From SZUA-265 sp965651905 (GTDB taxonomy: Bacteria > Myxococcota_A > Polyangia > Polyangiales > Polyangiaceae): a DNA stretch of 64,000 bases. Numbering within the stretch: position 1 is the stretch's first letter; each line of letters starts with the position of its first letter. Position numbers and translations under genes: made by a program. This document shows, one piece after another, positions 32,619-41,437 of the stretch. The notes beneath the pieces were generated by a model. That model saw only the letters and a program-made list of their open reading frames with translations. It did no database searches and was not told the origin of the DNA. The DNA lies in NCBI GenBank assembly GCA_965651905.1, contig CBFGUG010000014.1, positions 56,692 through 120,691 of the forward strand. Direction: 5' to 3'.

Positions 32619-32902
32619 GGGCTCCGAGCTGGCAACGCGCCAGCCTCAACAGTGGCCAAGATCGGGAGTGTTATGCAATAGCAGAGCGCGCCTGATCAGC
32701 CCAACTCAATGCCAGGGTGCGGCGGTCGAAATCGCGCGCCGAACCCGATTCGACTCGGGGAGTTACGACTTAGCGGCGGCGTCTTCATCAACCGCATGGT
32801 CGCGTCGCACACGAAGGCACCCGGCCCCCCGCCCGAGTTCCAAGCGCAGTAGCCACCGCTCCCACTACTGAGCCCGAGCTGCTGAGCACACAATTCGTTC
32901 AA

Positions 32903-34279
32903 TCAACTGCCTCTGAGTCCGTGCCCACACTGCGCACAGAACAGTGCGCTTGCGGCGACTGGAGCTGAGCATTTCGGGCATGCCGTAGCGGGCGATACGC
33001 CCTGCGGCGGCGAAGCATCCTGTGGAGGTGCGCCCTGTGGAGGTGCGCCCTGTGGAGGTGCGCCCTGTGGAGGTGCGCCGTACGCCCCCTGCTGCGGGGG
33101 GTATCCCTGCTGCGGGGGCGGGTACCCCCCTTGGGGCGGTGGATACCCCTGAGGTGGAGGGTAACCCTGAGCCCCAGGATTACCCTGAGCCCCAGGATTA
33201 CCCTGAGCCCCAGGATAACCCTGGGGCGGATACCCTTGCTGAGGTGGGTAGCCTTGGGGCGGACGATAGCCGGGAGGCGGGTAGCCGTACGCCCCGCCGT
33301 ACTGCATGCCCATGCCCATGCCGAGGCCCGCAGCCATCCCTGCGCCAGCCATGGCGCCGCCAGCGCCTTCTCCACCTTTCGCCATGCCCGCGCCCATGCC
33401 CATCATGGCCTCACCACCAGCGAACTGCTGGTAGCGATTCATGTCCAGGTTGTTAACGTACTGCGCGCGGTTCTGGAACAGACGATCGTCGTGGAACTTC
33501 TGAGCAGCCGCTTCAGCCTCAGCCTTGGAAATGCCGATCTTCGCCTTCCGAGCGTCGATCTTGGCTTGTACGATCTGGTCCTGAAACTCGTCGATGCGAT
33601 CCTGATCTTCCTCTGAGAGGTTCAGATTCAGCTTGGACATCTCGAGCACCTGCACGCCAATTCGCGTCAGATCGGGGCAGCTCTCGACCACCGCTCGCGC
33701 AACGTCTGGACCCGCGGTGCCGAAGTCCATCATCGTCATCTCGCCTTCTTTGATCAGGCGCGTGAGCGTCGCTTTGACGCCCATCATGAGCTGGTCGCGG
33801 ACCCACTGCAGGGCTCGGTCGGGGTCAGCTGCCCCCGTCTGCCCCACGAACTCCATGACGAACTTCATCGCGTCAGCAACGCGAAAGGAGTAGCTGCCGA
33901 ACGCGCGCGGGTTCACGCGAATCTCGAGTTCGGGATCGCGCATCGACCCAATCGGCCCGCCGAAGGTTTGGTTGTAGAGCGGACGTGTGGTTACGAAATA
34001 GAGCTCGCTGATGAAGACATTTCCACCAGTCATCTTGTCGACGAGCGAACCCAAGAACGGGATATTCTGAGTATCCAGCGTATGTCGACCGGGGCCGAGG
34101 TAACCTACGTACGCCCCATCCTTGAAGAACAACACCAACTCGTCTGAGTCGACGGTAAGCTGGCTCCAGAACGGGAAGTTTTGGTCCGGATGCTTGTAGA
34201 CGACAGCCTCTTTCGCGGTATCGGGCCGCGCGATCATCATTCGCTGTACGCCGTTCTTGACGAAATCGAAGATACCCAT
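32903..34279 (-). CDS. SPFH-domain protein with Pro-Gln-Gly repeats and zinc ribbon
   Basis: 458 residues. The ATG at 34279 is chosen because AAGGAGGA lies about ten bases ahead; a longer frame starts at 34333. Residues 5-230 match the bacterial SPFH group (YdjI/virion core type): AVVYKHPDQNFPFWSQLTVDSDE, KDGAYVGYLGPGRHTL, and the paired helix LNLSEEDQDRIDEFQDQIVQAKIDARKAK. A Met/Gly-rich stretch follows and then QGYPP-type repeats (about 305-425), ending in a zinc ribbon CPKC...CAQC. SPFH proteins assemble membrane-associated rings or scaffolds. Divergent from the gene at 34376. Repeated codons create visible DNA repeats at about 33020-33090 and 33170-33230. Confidence 0.85.
   Translation of the reverse strand: MGIFDFVKNGVQRMMIARPDTAKEAVVYKHPDQNFPFWSQLTVDSDELVLFFKDGAYVGYLGPGRHTLDTQNIPFLGSLVDKMTGGNVFISELYFVTTRPLYNQTFGGPIGSMRDPELEIRVNPRAFGSYSFRVADAMKFVMEFVGQTGAADPDRALQWVRDQLMMGVKATLTRLIKEGEMTMMDFGTAGPDVARAVVESCPDLTRIGVQVLEMSKLNLNLSEEDQDRIDEFQDQIVQAKIDARKAKIGISKAEAEAAAQKFHDDRLFQNRAQYVNNLDMNRYQQFAGGEAMMGMGAGMAKGGEGAGGAMAGAGMAAGLGMGMGMQYGGAYGYPPPGYRPPQGYPPQQGYPPQGYPGAQGNPGAQGNPGAQGYPPPQGYPPPQGGYPPPQQGYPPQQGAYGAPPQGAPPQGAPPQGAPPQDASPPQGVSPATACPKCSAPVAASALFCAQCGHGLRGS
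33021..33230 (-). repeat. coding tandem repeats in the SPFH gene
   Basis: A 15-bp unit (GTGGAGGTGCGCCCT) repeats about four times at 33021-33080, and an 18-bp unit (CCCAGGATTACCCTGAGC) repeats about three times near 33172-33225. Both encode Gly/Pro/Gln-rich repeats. Such arrays change length by slippage. Confidence 0.75.
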
Positions 34280-34375
34280 CAGTCCACATCCTCCTTGGAA
34301 ATCACCGCGTCGAACATAGTCCCCCGCACTCACACAGGCAACCGTAGACGCGTCCGACCGTGACGAGATTCAACC

Positions 34376-35482
34376 ATGCCGTCCAGCCTCGACTACACCG
34401 AACTCTCTCCCATCCCACGAAAGATCCTCGAGGGTGGTGCCCCGCCTCAAGCCACGCAAATGGCGGCGAAGGGTGTGATCATGGGCGCCGCCCCAGGAGA
34501 GGTGGTCACCGTGGTCGCCGCGCTGTCGATGGGTGATGACAGCCAACTGGCGTCCTTAGCTCGGACCACGATCTCCTCGCTTCCAAAACCACTGCTCAGC
34601 GGTGCGCTGGGCGCCGACTTGCAGGGTCCAGTCACGGAGGTGTTGGCTAGCGCCTTCGCCAAAGACGCCGAAGTCGTCGAGCGGCTGCTGCGCCTGCCTC
34701 GTATTTCGGAGGAGGCGCTCGTCACCCTGGCTCACAACGCGGATGAGAAGATCGGGGAGTTGGTCGCGACCAACGAACGACTGCTACTTACGTGCCCTCG
34801 CGCGATCGAAAAACTGTACATGAACAAACGCGTGCGCATGTCGACCGCCGATCGTCTGCTCGAGTTAGCGGTGCACAACAAGCTCAAGCTGAGCATCCCC
34901 GCGTACGAACAAGCGGTCGCCGCCATCCTCAACGAACCGCGCCGAGCGATCAATGACGAACTTCATCGTGAAACAGATCAGCTGGGCGACGAGGTAGACG
35001 CTACGACCGCCGGCACCGACAGCCACGACACGAACGAAGAAGGCGAAGAGGTGGTCGTGGAGAAGTTCCTGCCGCTACACGCGAAGCTGTCTCAGATGTC
35101 GATCAGCGAAAAGATACGTCGTGCCATCCTCGGCTCGGGCGCCGAACGCGCATTGTTAATCAAAGACAACAATAAGCTCGTGGCAGGAGCTGCGGCGTCC
35201 AGCCCACAGTTCACCGAACACGACGCGATTCGCGTGGCCAGCAATCGCAACGTGCACGAAGAAGTACTGCGGCTCATCTCGAAGAACCGCGCGTTCACCC
35301 GGGGCTATCAAATAAAACTGGCACTCGTCAGCAACCCCAAGACGCCACTGCCGTTCGCGTCGGGCTTCATCCCTCACTTGAGGGAGAGCGATTTGAAAGC
35401 GCTGACCAAAGACAAGAACGTGCCTTCCAACATCAAGACGTTGGTGCGACAGCAACTGCAACGCAAACAGAAGCGCAACTGA
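34376..35482 (+). CDS. conserved hypothetical protein with HEAT-like helices (DUF2336-like)
   Basis: 368 residues, starting at ATG 34376. The protein is almost entirely helical; the pattern of short repeats (EVVTVVAALSMGDDSQLASLA, PVTEVLASAFAKDAEVVERLL, ISEEALVTLAHNADEKIGELVAT) suggests HEAT-like repeats of the DUF2336 kind. It has no signal peptide, no membrane helix and no cysteine cluster. A short acidic/Thr linker around 205-225 separates N- and C-terminal helical parts. It is divergent from the SPFH gene by 96 bases and convergent with the SPOR protein. Function unknown; scaffold or adaptor is the simplest reading. Confidence 0.75.
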   Translation: MPSSLDYTELSPIPRKILEGGAPPQATQMAAKGVIMGAAPGEVVTVVAALSMGDDSQLASLARTTISSLPKPLLSGALGADLQGPVTEVLASAFAKDAEVVERLLRLPRISEEALVTLAHNADEKIGELVATNERLLLTCPRAIEKLYMNKRVRMSTADRLLELAVHNKLKLSIPAYEQAVAAILNEPRRAINDELHRETDQLGDEVDATTAGTDSHDTNEEGEEVVVEKFLPLHAKLSQMSISEKIRRAILGSGAERALLIKDNNKLVAGAAASSPQFTEHDAIRVASNRNVHEEVLRLISKNRAFTRGYQIKLALVSNPKTPLPFASGFIPHLRESDLKALTKDKNVPSNIKTLVRQQLQRKQKRN

Positions 35483-35545
35483 GCGGTCGCCCCAGGGATG
35501 TGACAGTCGCGGAAGCGGCCAGGACTGGGTCGTTCCGCTCGCACA

Positions 35546-36385
35546 TCAGGGCTGCGCGGGCGTGATGATGGCGTGGCCCTCACGCTTCTTCTGCTTGGCT
35601 TCCCGCTTCTTCAACTTGGCGTCACGAATGTCTTTCTGACGCTTCACCTTGTCTGGGTCCACGAGGAAACTCTGGATGCGCTGCTCGTCGTCCAGCTTCT
35701 TCTGGTAGTTCTGCGCCAAGTACTTGTGCTTGAACGGTCCGATCCGCACGCGGTGCCACAGGCCCCGCTCGGGGACGTATGCCGCTTGCCTGTAGGCGCT
35801 GTGTCCACGGCGCCTCAGCTCTTCGACGAAAGCATCTGCGTCCGCGGGGTTCTGAAAGCTCGCTACTTGAATCTCGTAGCCTCCTTCGGATCCCGGGGGA
35901 GCCATCTCGCCTTCCTCACCCGTGCTGATACGGCTGCGTGCAAGCTGTCCGAGTTGGTCGTTGGGATCCGTCGTCACCCGCGTCGCGCTCAGCAGATCAC
36001 CCACAGGCTGCTCGGTCGAGGGCAAACCTTCCGCTGGCGGCGGCTCCGTGAGCTCGGGACGCGCCGAGAGTTCGAGCATGCGCCCTCGCTCGTCTTTCAC
36101 GGCGGCCAGGGCCGTCGTCGGTTTGCCGTCATCACTCAAGATCTTCGGAAACGTCACATGTTCGTCCGCGACCCTAGCCGCGGGCTGCCCCTCTTGTTTC
36201 GAGCGCTCGAGCAGCTCGGCTAACGGATCCACTTCCGACTCGGTTGCTGGCGCCTCGCGGTCGAAACTCGTCATCGCCGCGACGACCAACGCGCCGCCAG
36301 CCAGCGCGGACAAGAACAGCGTGGCAAGCGGCAAGCCGCGGCGGTCTGATTCTTCTTGGATCTGATCGATGTTGCGAAAGTTCAC
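35546..36385 (-). CDS. SPOR-domain membrane protein
   Basis: 279 residues from the GTG at 36385 (GAGGTG eight bases ahead). A single membrane helix follows a short N-terminus (LATLFLSALAGGALVVAAM, about 21-40), then an acidic/Pro linker, then a SPOR domain (GGYEIQVASFQNPADADAFVEELRRRGHSAYRQ) at about 165-240, and a Lys/Arg-rich tail. SPOR domains bind denuded peptidoglycan glycan strands at the septum, so the protein is expected in cell division or cell wall remodelling (FtsN-like). It follows pabB by 110 bases on the same strand. Many bacteria have several SPOR proteins, so an FtsN assignment is not warranted. Confidence 0.88.
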   Translation of the reverse strand: MNFRNIDQIQEESDRRGLPLATLFLSALAGGALVVAAMTSFDREAPATESEVDPLAELLERSKQEGQPAARVADEHVTFPKILSDDGKPTTALAAVKDERGRMLELSARPELTEPPPAEGLPSTEQPVGDLLSATRVTTDPNDQLGQLARSRISTGEEGEMAPPGSEGGYEIQVASFQNPADADAFVEELRRRGHSAYRQAAYVPERGLWHRVRIGPFKHKYLAQNYQKKLDDEQRIQSFLVDPDKVKRQKDIRDAKLKKREAKQKKREGHAIITPAQP

Positions 36386-36495
36386 GATGCAAGCACCTCA
36401 CTGACTGCCCAGTATGGGACGCCCGGCAGAGAAGGCCAAAATCCCGAAAAACAGGTGTTCAGTGCGGCGGGGCGTCCGCGAGCAGAAGTGGGATT

Positions 36496-37770
36496 TCAGG
36501 CTGTGTCAGCGACGTCGATCAGTCGCTGCAGTTGGACGGCTTTCCAGCGCGTCTCTTCGACCTCCCGCTGCGGGTCGCTGTCCGCGACGATGCCCCCGCC
36601 GACCCAGTAGTAGCCCAGGGCGTCCTGGCGGCACAAGGTTCGAATGGCCATCGCCAGGTGCAGACCGCCTGCACGACTGACGAAACCGAAGGCGCCAGTG
36701 TACAAGCCCCGACGCTGGACCTCGAGTTCTCGGATGATTTCCATCGTACGTACTTTCGGGGCCCCCGTGATGCTGCCGCTGGGCAGTGTCGCGCGCAGTA
36801 ACTCGCTGCGATCCACCTGTGGAGGCAACCTCGCGCTGACTCGCGCCTGTCGATGGAAGACCCCGGTGTGACGTACCACCCTCGGCGACTCGGCAACGAC
36901 ACTGCCGATGGTCGCCACTCGCCCGAGATCGTTGCGCTCGATGTCCACCACCATGGCGAGCTCTGCACGTTCCTTTTCGTCCGCGTCGAGCGCCGCGGCG
37001 AGCCTCCGTTCACTGCTCGCGTCGTTGCCGCGTGGGCGAGTACCTTTGATGGGCACGGTGAGCACGCGGCCCCCCGGCTCATGTCGCAGGAACAACTCGG
37101 GTGAAGTACTGATGACCTCGCGTCCGTGGGGATCGACGAAAGCAGCGCAGTATGGAGCGCGGGCAGCCTCGCTCATGTGTTCGAGCAGGTCGAGTGCAGC
37201 TCCGTGAACGTCGAACTCGAGCCGTCTGGCGAGGTTGACCTGGTAGATCTCGCCGTCACGAATGTATTCCAGGGCCCGCTCGATGCGCGCGCGGTGTTCC
37301 ACATCACTTCCGCCCAGATCACGCGGCGAAAGCCGGGGCCGGGTACGCTGTTCGGGAGCGGCCGTCAGGCGCTCTCGTAGTGCCTCGACTGCTGCGTAGT
37401 CATCCCCCACCAGAGTCACTCGTGAGTCAATCACGGCCACCGCGGGATAGCGCCACCAGACGTTCTCTTCGAACATCGGCGGTGGACGCCTTTCCTCGAT
37501 GACGTACTTGGCTCGCTCGAGTCGAGCCCGTTGCGCCTCGTAGGGTAACACCCCGAACCACTTGGGGACGTGCGCCCAACGACCGAGCGTCGAGGGCTCC
37601 AACTCTGGCTCAGGATCGAGACCGACTCGTGTGGCCACAGGATCACACGCGAGGTAGCTTGGACCACTGCCGGATCGCGTCCAAAGCAGCATCGGCGTCA
37701 CACCCGACCAGATGCGGCGCGCCAGTTCTAGCGGGCGCACTGCGAGGCGGGTCTCGATGGCAACGGTCAT
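36496..37770 (-). CDS. pabB: aminodeoxychorismate synthase component I (PabB-like)
   Basis: 424 residues from the ATG at 37770, which overlaps the stop codon of the upstream gene by four bases (ATGA). The chorismate-binding domain is complete: YQVNLARRLEF, FLRHEPGGRVLTVPIKGTRPRG, SGSITGAPKVRTMEIIRELE, GFVSRAGGLHLAMAIRT, and YWVGGGIVADSDPQREVEETRWK. The PIKGT motif is the PabB signature (Lys of the covalent intermediate) and argues against anthranilate synthase TrpE, which has PIAGT. PabB converts chorismate to aminodeoxychorismate for folate. No PabA or PabC gene is adjacent. Coupling to a sugar-nucleotidyltransferase gene has no obvious biochemical link. Confidence 0.9.
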   Translation of the reverse strand: MTVAIETRLAVRPLELARRIWSGVTPMLLWTRSGSGPSYLACDPVATRVGLDPEPELEPSTLGRWAHVPKWFGVLPYEAQRARLERAKYVIEERRPPPMFEENVWWRYPAVAVIDSRVTLVGDDYAAVEALRERLTAAPEQRTRPRLSPRDLGGSDVEHRARIERALEYIRDGEIYQVNLARRLEFDVHGAALDLLEHMSEAARAPYCAAFVDPHGREVISTSPELFLRHEPGGRVLTVPIKGTRPRGNDASSERRLAAALDADEKERAELAMVVDIERNDLGRVATIGSVVAESPRVVRHTGVFHRQARVSARLPPQVDRSELLRATLPSGSITGAPKVRTMEIIRELEVQRRGLYTGAFGFVSRAGGLHLAMAIRTLCRQDALGYYWVGGGIVADSDPQREVEETRWKAVQLQRLIDVADTA

Positions 37771-38648
37771 GAGCGTTCGAGACTCAGACGTCGACCGCCC
37801 GACGTCACTACCGTGTTCTGAAGCGGCGCCGCGGCACTGGCATTCTCCCACAACACGCAATTTCGGACCAGTCCGTGCCCATGCAAATGGACGCGCGCGC
37901 CGAGCACACTGCCTTGCAACTCGACGTTCTGGTCAACACGTGAGTCGGGTCCCTCGAAAGATTCCAGCTCCCGCCCTGCCAACCAGCGTCGATTGGCCTG
38001 CAGGTATCCCGCAATGGATCCGACATCACACCAGTCTTCGTGACACCAAGTGGTGGCGACGCGCGCGCCTGCTCGAAGCAGCGGCAGGCACACGTCCCCT
38101 ATCAAACAGCCCCGCTCGGGCAGACGCTTGAGTGCCGCCGTGCCGAGAGCCATGGTCCCGACGTAGTCGGCAGCCAGGTGCTCATCGCCGAAGCTCTCCG
38201 TTCGCAGTCGCACGACGTTCCCTCGTGAGTCGAGTCCGACCGTTCCCCGACTGCCCGTCACGGGTGCGACCAGCAGACAAACGCTCGCGCCTGCCGCGAT
38301 CTCTGGGAGCAACCCGGGCGGCGCGGTCAGACCCCAAATGTCGCCGTTTCGCACGACCACTGGGGGCTCCAGCCGAGGTAGAGCGGCACGAACGCCGCCA
38401 GCACTACCCAGGATCTGCGGCTCGTGGCTCCAATGCACCTCGACGCCATCCACGTGAAAGCCGTCGAAGCGTTGGGGCAAGTGGTGGGTGTTGACGACGA
38501 GCTCGCGGTGACCCCACGCGCGCAGCGACTCGATCACATGCGCCAACAGCGGGCGGTCGCCCACTGGGACCAGTGGCTTCGGGCACTCGTCGGTCAATGG
38601 GCGCAGGCGCGTGCCCAGACCTGCAGCTAGTACCATCGCACTGGCCAT
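37767..38648 (-). CDS. NDP-sugar nucleotidyltransferase
   Basis: 293 residues. The ATG at 38648 puts the Rossmann strand at residue 5 (AMVLAAGLGTRLRPLT), as in related enzymes; a longer frame to 38699 exists. The nucleotide-binding GxGTRLRPLT, the PKPLVPVGDRPLL segment and VVRNGDIWGL are conserved in mannose-1-phosphate guanylyltransferases and glucose-1-phosphate thymidylyl/uridylyltransferases. A short C-terminal stretch (QGSVLGARVHLHGHGLVRN) resembles the start of a left-handed beta helix. Specific sugar not identifiable. Its stop overlaps pabB's start by four bases, so translation is coupled. Confidence 0.85.
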   Translation of the reverse strand: MASAMVLAAGLGTRLRPLTDECPKPLVPVGDRPLLAHVIESLRAWGHRELVVNTHHLPQRFDGFHVDGVEVHWSHEPQILGSAGGVRAALPRLEPPVVVRNGDIWGLTAPPGLLPEIAAGASVCLLVAPVTGSRGTVGLDSRGNVVRLRTESFGDEHLAADYVGTMALGTAALKRLPERGCLIGDVCLPLLRAGARVATTWCHEDWCDVGSIAGYLQANRRWLAGRELESFEGPDSRVDQNVELQGSVLGARVHLHGHGLVRNCVLWENASAAAPLQNTVVTSGGRRLSLERS

Positions 38649-38979
38649 GGGCGCTTGTACTGCGTGAGGCGCCGAGTCGCCAGCCGACAGAAGACCCAAT
38701 CCTGAGCAGCGCTCTGATGGTTGTCACGCCTCTTCGCGGGATGACTGGCACGTCAGCACTCCCGCCCGGTGGAGTTCGGTGGCTGGGACGCTCTTACGCG
38801 AACCGTAGCGGCGCAGTCTCCTGGCTTCGAGCGACGTATGCACGGCGGAAGACGGCCTGAGGCACCGAGCTCGGTAGCCGTGACAGATTGAAATGAGGCT
38901 AATCGTCAGGACCCAATCGGGGCTGAGCTGAGACTGAAAACTCGCGCTCCCTGGGTCCCGTGTGCTAGCCGCATGGGCC
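38649..38979. other. 331-base intergenic region, no feature seen
   Basis: It separates the nucleotidyltransferase gene (minus) and a lipoprotein gene (plus) and should hold both promoters. I see no ORF with coding character, no tRNA and no strong inverted repeat. Confidence 0.5.
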
Positions 38980-39522
38980 ATGGTGCCGCGACTCACTGCC
39001 CTGACCAACTGCCGAGTTTCTGCTGCGCTGCGCCGTGGCTGGTGCTTCTTGGTGGTCGCGTCGAGCCTGACGGCCAACTGGTCGTGTGGAACGGACGCAG
39101 TGGGCGTCGGCGCTTGCCGCGAAATCGAGTACGCGCGCTGTGAGGCGGCCGTGTCCTGCGGCATGATCGACGACGCGGAGTCGTGCAAGCAGTACTATCA
39201 GGACCACTGTTTGCACGGGGTCGATCTCGACGAGGGCCCGCGCAGTGTGGCCGTGGGGAACTGCGTTTCCGCGATCAGGGACGCGGGGCGCTGTGCTGAC
39301 AGGCAAGATGACGACACTCCCCCCGAAGACTGCGACAGCAGCTGGCTGAAAGATGCCGACGCGCGACGCGTCTGTGATGTCGTCGCCGAACCAGAACGTG
39401 CCCCAGCCTGCGAGTTCCTGGTCGCGGATCCCGAGGAAGAAGCGGAAGAAGACGACGAAGCAGAGAGCGACGACCGAGGTGACGCCGAAGACGCTGGTGC
39501 CGACCCCTCAGACGCTGGATAG
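38980..39522 (+). CDS. small secreted cysteine-containing protein
   Basis: 180 residues from the ATG at 38980. The N-terminus looks like a signal peptide (RGWCFLVVASSLTANWSC); the Cys after NWS could be a lipobox, although Trp at -2 is unusual, so lipidation is uncertain. A cysteine-rich core (CREIEYARCEAAVSC...CKQYYQDHC...CVSAIRDAGRC) holds about eight cysteines, suggesting disulphide bonds, and resembles the C-terminal part of the acidic lipoprotein at 19476. The tail is Asp/Glu-rich. Function unknown. Confidence 0.7.
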   Translation: MVPRLTALTNCRVSAALRRGWCFLVVASSLTANWSCGTDAVGVGACREIEYARCEAAVSCGMIDDAESCKQYYQDHCLHGVDLDEGPRSVAVGNCVSAIRDAGRCADRQDDDTPPEDCDSSWLKDADARRVCDVVAEPERAPACEFLVADPEEEAEEDDEAESDDRGDAEDAGADPSDAG

Positions 39523-39584
39523 CGGCGAACAACCCCAGGTTTTCGGGTGGCCCTTTGCGCCCAACTCGGCTAAGTCGGCTCGCG

Positions 39585-40373
39585 ATGCGCTCCTTCGCCA
39601 TCTGCCTGTTCCTCGCCCCTTGCCTGCTCCACTGCGGCTCTCGGGGTTCCTCTGCTTTGGTGGACACGCCCACGGCCATTGAGGTGTCCCCAGAGGGATT
39701 CGGCTTGGATGGGGCGTGCGGTGTCCGAGGATCCGGGGTGGAACTGCTCAGCTACGTGGCTACGCTGGTTGATCTGACGGATCCCACGCAAGAGGAGATC
39801 ACGGCTCCGCCCACGCCATGCGACCAGGCGGTGCTGTTCACGAACGTGAATGGCTCGAGCCGAGCGCCCCATCTCTACGTGGCGGACTTGATCGCCTTTG
39901 ACCGCGACGACCTAGTCGCCCGCACACGTGGAGGGGTCACCGAATACCTCTCGGACGGGGAGTCGATTGAACCGCGTTGGAAGGGCAGTTGTGGGCGACT
40001 GAACTGGGATGAGGCTACTCGACAGCAACGAGACGGAGTCGACGACCTAGACGGCACCGATCGCCCGAGCGAAGACTCCCAGCCCCTTGCGGAAGCGGGC
40101 GCGGCAAATGCGGATGCGGGTACCTCGGATGCGGGTACCTCGGATGCGGGTACCTCGGATGCGGGCATTTGGGATGCTGGCGGCGGCGTGATGAGCACCG
40201 AACGAACGAGTGCGCTCGATGCTGGCTCCTCCGCCGCAGGTGACCCGCTCCCACTGCTCCCGGACTACGTTCCCGATTCGGGGTTTTACCAGGCATATTG
40301 GGGTCCTCAATACGCCGTGTCTCGCAGAGTAGTGACGCTCAGAGGTTGCTACCTGTTGGAAGTCTCTCCGTAG
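39585..40373 (+). CDS. putative lipoprotein with Asp-Ala-Gly-Thr-Ser repeats
   Basis: 262 residues from the ATG at 39585, chosen to give a short signal peptide with lipobox LLHC (Cys17); upstream codons exist. A beta-like N-terminal part (about 20-150) is followed by a linker with three or four DAGTS repeats (about 180-200), encoded by 15-bp DNA repeats. The C-terminal part (YQAYWGPQYAVSRRVVTLRGCYLLEV) may be a small conserved domain. Gene pair with the previous cysteine-rich gene, 62 bases apart, same strand. Confidence 0.7.
   Translation: MRSFAICLFLAPCLLHCGSRGSSALVDTPTAIEVSPEGFGLDGACGVRGSGVELLSYVATLVDLTDPTQEEITAPPTPCDQAVLFTNVNGSSRAPHLYVADLIAFDRDDLVARTRGGVTEYLSDGESIEPRWKGSCGRLNWDEATRQQRDGVDDLDGTDRPSEDSQPLAEAGAANADAGTSDAGTSDAGTSDAGIWDAGGGVMSTERTSALDAGSSAAGDPLPLLPDYVPDSGFYQAYWGPQYAVSRRVVTLRGCYLLEVSP
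40104..40164 (+). repeat. 15-bp coding repeat, about four copies
   Basis: GATGCGGGTACCTCG and variants repeat from about 40104 to 40164, encoding the DAGTS units of the lipoprotein. No unique spacers, so not a CRISPR array. Confidence 0.8.
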
Positions 40374-40521
40374 CATCCTGTGGCAAAGTCTCCCGTCGCT
40401 CGGCGGGGAGGTGCCTCTGCGCTATCGACTCAGCCCTCCTGGACTTCCAAATCAGCGGCGAGCGCTAGCGCACCCGACTGGGTGTTGCGGCGCCGACCCC
40501 AGAGGGCTACGACTCCAAGCG

Positions 40522-41352
40522 ATGTCACGTTGGGAATCCGGTGGCCCCCAATTCGTCCTGCCGAAGCCCGGCAAGACGCTGAAGATCGTCATGGGCGGTC
40601 TGTTTGCGGTCTGGCTCATGTTTGCCATCGCAATCAACTGGGGCGACGCATCACAAGAACTGTTCTTGCTGTTTTGCGGCAACACCGAGCTCGTGCTGCA
40701 GGGAGAGGTATGGCGGCTGTTTACGGCCCCGCTGATGCATCTGCCCCAGGGCAGCATCTCACACATCGCTTTCGCACTGATTGGCCTCTACTTTCTGACT
40801 CCATCCCTCGAACAAGCGTGGGGGGGCCCGCGTCTAGCGCGCTTTCTGATCGGTTCGGCGGTGATCGCCTACAGCTTTCAGATGCTGATGGAGCTCATCC
40901 TCCCAGCCAACACGGCGGCCAAGTTGGTTGGTCAATACTGGTTCGGTGCAGTTCCCGTTCTGGAAGCTGTAGCCATCGCCTGGGCCGCTAGTTTCCGTGG
41001 TCAGCAGGTACGATTGATGTTCGTTCTTCCCGTCAGTTCCACGGGCTTGATCTGGTTCGTGGTAGCGATGAGCGTGTTGCGCGTGATCGCGCTGTCACAG
41101 ACGACCGAAGGCCTGCTTTCGCCGTTCGGCGGGATGGCTGCGGGGTGGCTGCTCGGCTCGGGCACCCCTTCTCCACTGCGCCGCTGGTACCTGAAGTTCA
41201 AGCTCGGGCAAGTCGAACGGGACATGGCGCGAGACAAGCAGCGCCGCTCTGATCGCGTCAAGCGCTCGAAATTCGGCGTGATCGAGGGAGGAAAGGGCAA
41301 GCGCCACAGCGACGATCCGCCGCGCGGTCCCGACGGGAACATGCTGAACTGA
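40522..41352 (+). CDS. rhomboid-like membrane protein lacking catalytic residues
   Basis: 276 residues. The ATG at 40522 is chosen because earlier codons in the frame (from 40411) are unmatched. Five or six hydrophobic helices; the early WRLFTAPLMH motif and the His after it match rhomboids. At the position of GxSG the sequence is GAVP (142-145, WFGAVPVLEAV), so the serine is gone, and the second helix of the dyad has FGGMAAGWL with no catalytic histidine. It is therefore a pseudoprotease of the rhomboid superfamily (iRhom/derlin-like in principle). The C-terminal 55 residues are strongly basic and cytoplasmic. Its role may be membrane-protein handling; inferred only. It precedes pyrR by 85 bases. 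Confidence 0.75.
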   Translation: MSRWESGGPQFVLPKPGKTLKIVMGGLFAVWLMFAIAINWGDASQELFLLFCGNTELVLQGEVWRLFTAPLMHLPQGSISHIAFALIGLYFLTPSLEQAWGGPRLARFLIGSAVIAYSFQMLMELILPANTAAKLVGQYWFGAVPVLEAVAIAWAASFRGQQVRLMFVLPVSSTGLIWFVVAMSVLRVIALSQTTEGLLSPFGGMAAGWLLGSGTPSPLRRWYLKFKLGQVERDMARDKQRRSDRVKRSKFGVIEGGKGKRHSDDPPRGPDGNMLN

Positions 41353-41437
41353 CTCCTCGTCGACTCACAATCTGGTGGGGCACTCGACGGCGCAAAGCAC
41401 TGCACCAAACGCCCCAGGGCGTGATAGCTAGCCGATC

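Noticed and set aside
40104..40164. possible CRISPR array
   Set aside because: Uniform 15-bp coding repeats without unique spacers; they encode DAGTS units in a lipoprotein.
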